Shown here: piece by piece, positions 61,932 through 64,000 of the stretch | Position numbering within the stretch: position 1 is the first letter of the stretch | Layout: each line of letters begins with the position of its first letter | Assembly (NCBI GenBank): GCA_035559795.1 | Contig: DATMAR010000012.1 | Span: 1 to 64,000, forward strand | DNA: 64,000 nt | Reading direction: 5' to 3' | Source of the DNA: Fimbriimonadales bacterium | GTDB lineage: Bacteria; Armatimonadota; Fimbriimonadia; Fimbriimonadales; ATM1 | The notes under the pieces: generated by a model | What the model was told of the DNA's origin: nothing | Database searches by the model: none | Seen by the model: the letters and a program-made list of their open reading frames with translations, nothing else | Made by a program: the position numbers and the translations under genes

Positions 61932-63221
61932 TTAATTTACCGATTTGCTAAAAAAGCTAAGTTTGTTTTGAAATATTTCATACAAAACGAATCCAGAAAA
62001 GATGAACGACAACGAAATAGCGGGAGCCATGTACCGTACATGGGGATAAACGAAGGCTTGAAACAAATTTACATACAAGATTAGCCCGAGCGCAGGATAG
62101 GCGCGAACGAAAGCGTCATGGTGTTTCTTCGCCATGAGAAACGCCCCCCAGACGAATAGAACCATTAAGGGTAAATGGATAATCAAACTGAAAACCCTCA
62201 ACTTCGCTCCCAAAGTTTGAAACCATGTGAAGAAAATCCCTAAAAACCCTCGACCGACTGCTCCCAGCGGGTTCGCTTTCAATTCCTCCATAACCAATTC
62301 TTGGGCAACTTTTTCGTGTTTCAAATAATCCTTCGGGGATGCGTAAGCCTTCGCTTCGTCTCCGTCATAAAGCCTTTTTAAAACGATCTCGTAACGTGTT
62401 TTTGCCGCATCTTTGTCTACTCGATATAAATCGCCCCACTCGAGCATTCTTTTCGAAACTTGAATCCCATGATAGAAGGGTGCCCAGCCCCAACTCGAGA
62501 CGGGAACAAAAGACTCTGTGAGCAAATAATTCCGGTAAGTCCATGGAAATACGATGAGAGCGGCACCTAATATTGCGGGGATACTCCACTTCGACCATCG
62601 CGACAAAACTCGATGATGTTTCGAAAAGGCGATTCCGAAAGGAATCACGAGCGGTAAGAGCAAAAGAGTTCCTCTCGTCAATATACTCGCCCCCCATAAT
62701 AATCCTGTTAAAAATCCATTCCCCACTGAACCGAGCCATGACGACCGACAAAAGAAATAAGCAAAAGCAAGAAACAGAGGGAAGTAGAAGTTTTCAGAAT
62801 AAAGCCGAGCGGAATATTCTATGGATGGTGGATAAATCGCGAGAAGAAACGCGCAGGTAAGACCCAACTTATCCGAATGAATCCATTTGCCGAGATGAAA
62901 AAGAATCCAACAGCATAAGACACCGAGAAGTGCGTGACTAAACTGTGCGATCTCGTAACGGATTCCGAAGAGTTCGAAGAGGAGGTAAAGAAAAAGAGGA
63001 TATCCGGGGGGGCGTTCCAGAGTAGGTGGTCTTTCTAAAACTAATCTATATCCGTAACCATGATAAAGATTTTCTGCGATAAGATGATATCCGTCCGTTT
63101 CTTCTTTTTCAGGTGCAATCCCCATAATACCGCGCGCGTAGCCGAATGTGTAGAGAATTCTCAGGAGAAAAGCCAAAACCAATATCGCGATGAGCGGATT
63201 GCGTTTTAGGTAGGTAATCAT
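61932..63221 (-). CDS. GT39-like membrane glycosyltransferase
   Basis: 429 residues, about ten hydrophobic helices. The first loop KEETDGYHLIAENLYHGYGY and the conserved RPPGYPLF (TLERPPGYP) followed by a short-helix pattern match the ArnT/PMT-2 (GT39) family. Donors are polyprenyl-phosphate sugars. Convergent with the GT2 gene across a repeat-rich gap. A likely envelope glycosylation enzyme; acceptor unknown. Confidence 0.85.
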   Translation of the reverse strand: MITYLKRNPLIAILVLAFLLRILYTFGYARGIMGIAPEKEETDGYHLIAENLYHGYGYRLVLERPPTLERPPGYPLFLYLLFELFGIRYEIAQFSHALLGVLCCWILFHLGKWIHSDKLGLTCAFLLAIYPPSIEYSARLYSENFYFPLFLAFAYFFCRSSWLGSVGNGFLTGLLWGASILTRGTLLLLPLVIPFGIAFSKHHRVLSRWSKWSIPAILGAALIVFPWTYRNYLLTESFVPVSSWGWAPFYHGIQVSKRMLEWGDLYRVDKDAAKTRYEIVLKRLYDGDEAKAYASPKDYLKHEKVAQELVMEELKANPLGAVGRGFLGIFFTWFQTLGAKLRVFSLIIHLPLMVLFVWGAFLMAKKHHDAFVRAYPALGLILYVNLFQAFVYPHVRYMAPAISLSFIFSGFVLYEIFQNKLSFFSKSVN

Positions 63222-63379
63222 AAATTACAAACCGCGTAATGCCATAAATCGCGTAAATGGCTTTCGGATCCTTTGCATAGAACGGAGAATAGCGCAAGTC
63301 GCGCCATCGCCGCCTTTTTCGTAGCAAATATGAAACGATTTATTCGCAATTCTTTTTGCTTACTCATTTCCAAGCTATC

Positions 63380-63997
63380 TCAAGAATGTTCGCCCCATGT
63401 AGCAGACAACACTCCTCCCATACTACTAATCGTTTCTAAAATTCGTTCTCTCGCACCTCGAATGCTCAGCGAAACGCGCACCCCCCCTTCTGCATCTTCG
63501 ATTTTTATAGAACTCAACTTGCCTCCCAATTTCTCGATTGCCGGAACGATTTGCAAAACGATGTCGCGAGAACTCGCGATTACAATGAGGTCATGCGTAT
63601 GCGTATCTTTGGCAAAAAACTTCTCGAATTGATTGACGACGGTAAGAGTCAAAAGACACAAAATTGTCCCGAAAACGGCTACCCAATAAAAATATCCGCC
63701 CGTGCTAACAGCGAGCCCGATTCCGGAAACCGCCCAAAGGCTCGCCGCAGTCGTGAGGCCGAGTACAGTGCCACCCGTCCTCAAAATCGTTCCTGCGCCT
63801 AAAAACCCGATTCCTGTGACGATCTGTGCTGCGATTCTGCTTGGGTCCTGGGTTGGAAACGACTTACTTACTTCACCGAAAATAACGACGCCTATACAGA
63901 CCAGCATGTGCGTCCTGATGCCGGCAGGGCGTCCATGAATCTCCCGCTCCCAACCGACGATGCCGCTGAGAATTGCTGCGATTCCTAATTTCAGCAA
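63380..63997 (-). CDS. MgtC/SapB-family membrane protein (partial at window edge)
   Basis: 205 residues to the window edge. Contains the family core GWEREIHGRPAGIRTHMLV and GFLGAGTILRTG, four or so membrane helices, and a C-terminal ACT-like cytoplasmic domain. Start is not reached: only a TTG three bases from the edge is in frame, so the true ATG may lie beyond. The role in relatives relates to Mg2+ homeostasis and ATP synthase control; the specific function here is not shown. Confidence 0.88.
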   Translation of the reverse strand: MLKLGIAAILSGIVGWEREIHGRPAGIRTHMLVCIGVVIFGEVSKSFPTQDPSRIAAQIVTGIGFLGAGTILRTGGTVLGLTTAASLWAVSGIGLAVSTGGYFYWVAVFGTILCLLTLTVVNQFEKFFAKDTHTHDLIVIASSRDIVLQIVPAIEKLGGKLSSIKIEDAEGGVRVSLSIRGARERILETISSMGGVLSATWGEHS

Positions 63998-64000
63998 AAT

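Noticed and set aside
1-64000. G7 tracts as phase-variation switches
   Set aside because: Most encode Gly-Gly or Pro-Pro at conserved positions in housekeeping genes, and no frame is open across a length change; phase variation is not needed to explain them.

Overview
The window looks like chromosomal DNA of a diderm bacterium with moderate GC content. An outer membrane is implied by a FadL/PorV-like barrel protein, lipoproteins, an O-antigen-ligase-like protein and a Ccm cytochrome c maturation operon. The long secreted 'GVYG' repeat proteins with an IDHP-type C-terminal domain, the gene density, and the split glycyl-tRNA synthetase type (GlyQ) resemble Armatimonadota (Fimbriimonadia-like) genomes. 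That assignment is inference from gene content, not a database result. I saw no rRNA, tRNA, CRISPR array, insertion sequence or prophage, and no gene-free stretch exceeds 300 bases.

Layout. 1-4.7 kb: two tandem paralogous secreted repeat proteins, the second broken by a 1-base frameshift. 4.7-8.7 kb: a zinc-ribbon membrane protein, a DUF885 metallohydrolase and a secreted protein with a strikingly Cys-rich tail. 8.9-11.2 kb: lysine/threonine pathway genes (asd, small ORF, dapA). 11.3-13.1 kb: an Hpt protein and a PAS-GGDEF diguanylate cyclase whose receiver domain has lost its phosphoacceptor Asp. 13.3-21.5 kb: aldehyde dehydrogenase, lipoprotein, glyQ, DUF1579, HAD phosphatase, trpS and a WD40 propeller. 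21.6-27 kb: HyuA-type hydantoinase/oxoprolinase, K+ channel, metallophosphoesterase, VOC and HD proteins. 27-37.5 kb: serC, a 1029-aa secreted protein, acs, a secreted propeller, a GT-C membrane protein and pdxS. 37.5-40.5 kb: NDP-sugar pyrophosphorylase, DegT aminotransferase, Cof-type HAD. 40.5-45.1 kb: a probable operon of a secreted Ig-like protein, an outer-membrane barrel, a secreted TPR plus catalytically dead caspase-like protein, and an unknown helical protein. 45.1-50.2 kb: grpE-glmM-coaX, a HEAT-like protein and two small envelope proteins. 50.4-53.5 kb: TSUP permease, small membrane protein, ispE, a MobA-like protein and a lone adenylation C-subdomain-like protein. 53.5-58.9 kb: a leftward run ahcY - GT-C - ccmA - ccmB - ccmC - tiny ccmD-like gene - membrane protein - zinc ribbon. 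58.9-64 kb: O-antigen-ligase-like protein, PII protein, GT2, GT39 and a partial MgtC.

The most unusual signals are: (1) an excess of G/C homopolymers of exactly seven bases across the window, mostly at Gly-Gly and Pro-Pro codon pairs; (2) the pseudo-caspase operon; (3) the pseudo-receiver diguanylate cyclase next to an intact Hpt; (4) the frameshifted surface-protein paralog with long near-identical internal repeats; (5) the Cys-rich tail protein; and (6) a ccmD-like 38-codon gene nested in the end of ccmC. Several genes without a Shine-Dalgarno sequence carry a -10-like box 6-9 bases before the start codon, suggesting some leaderless transcripts.
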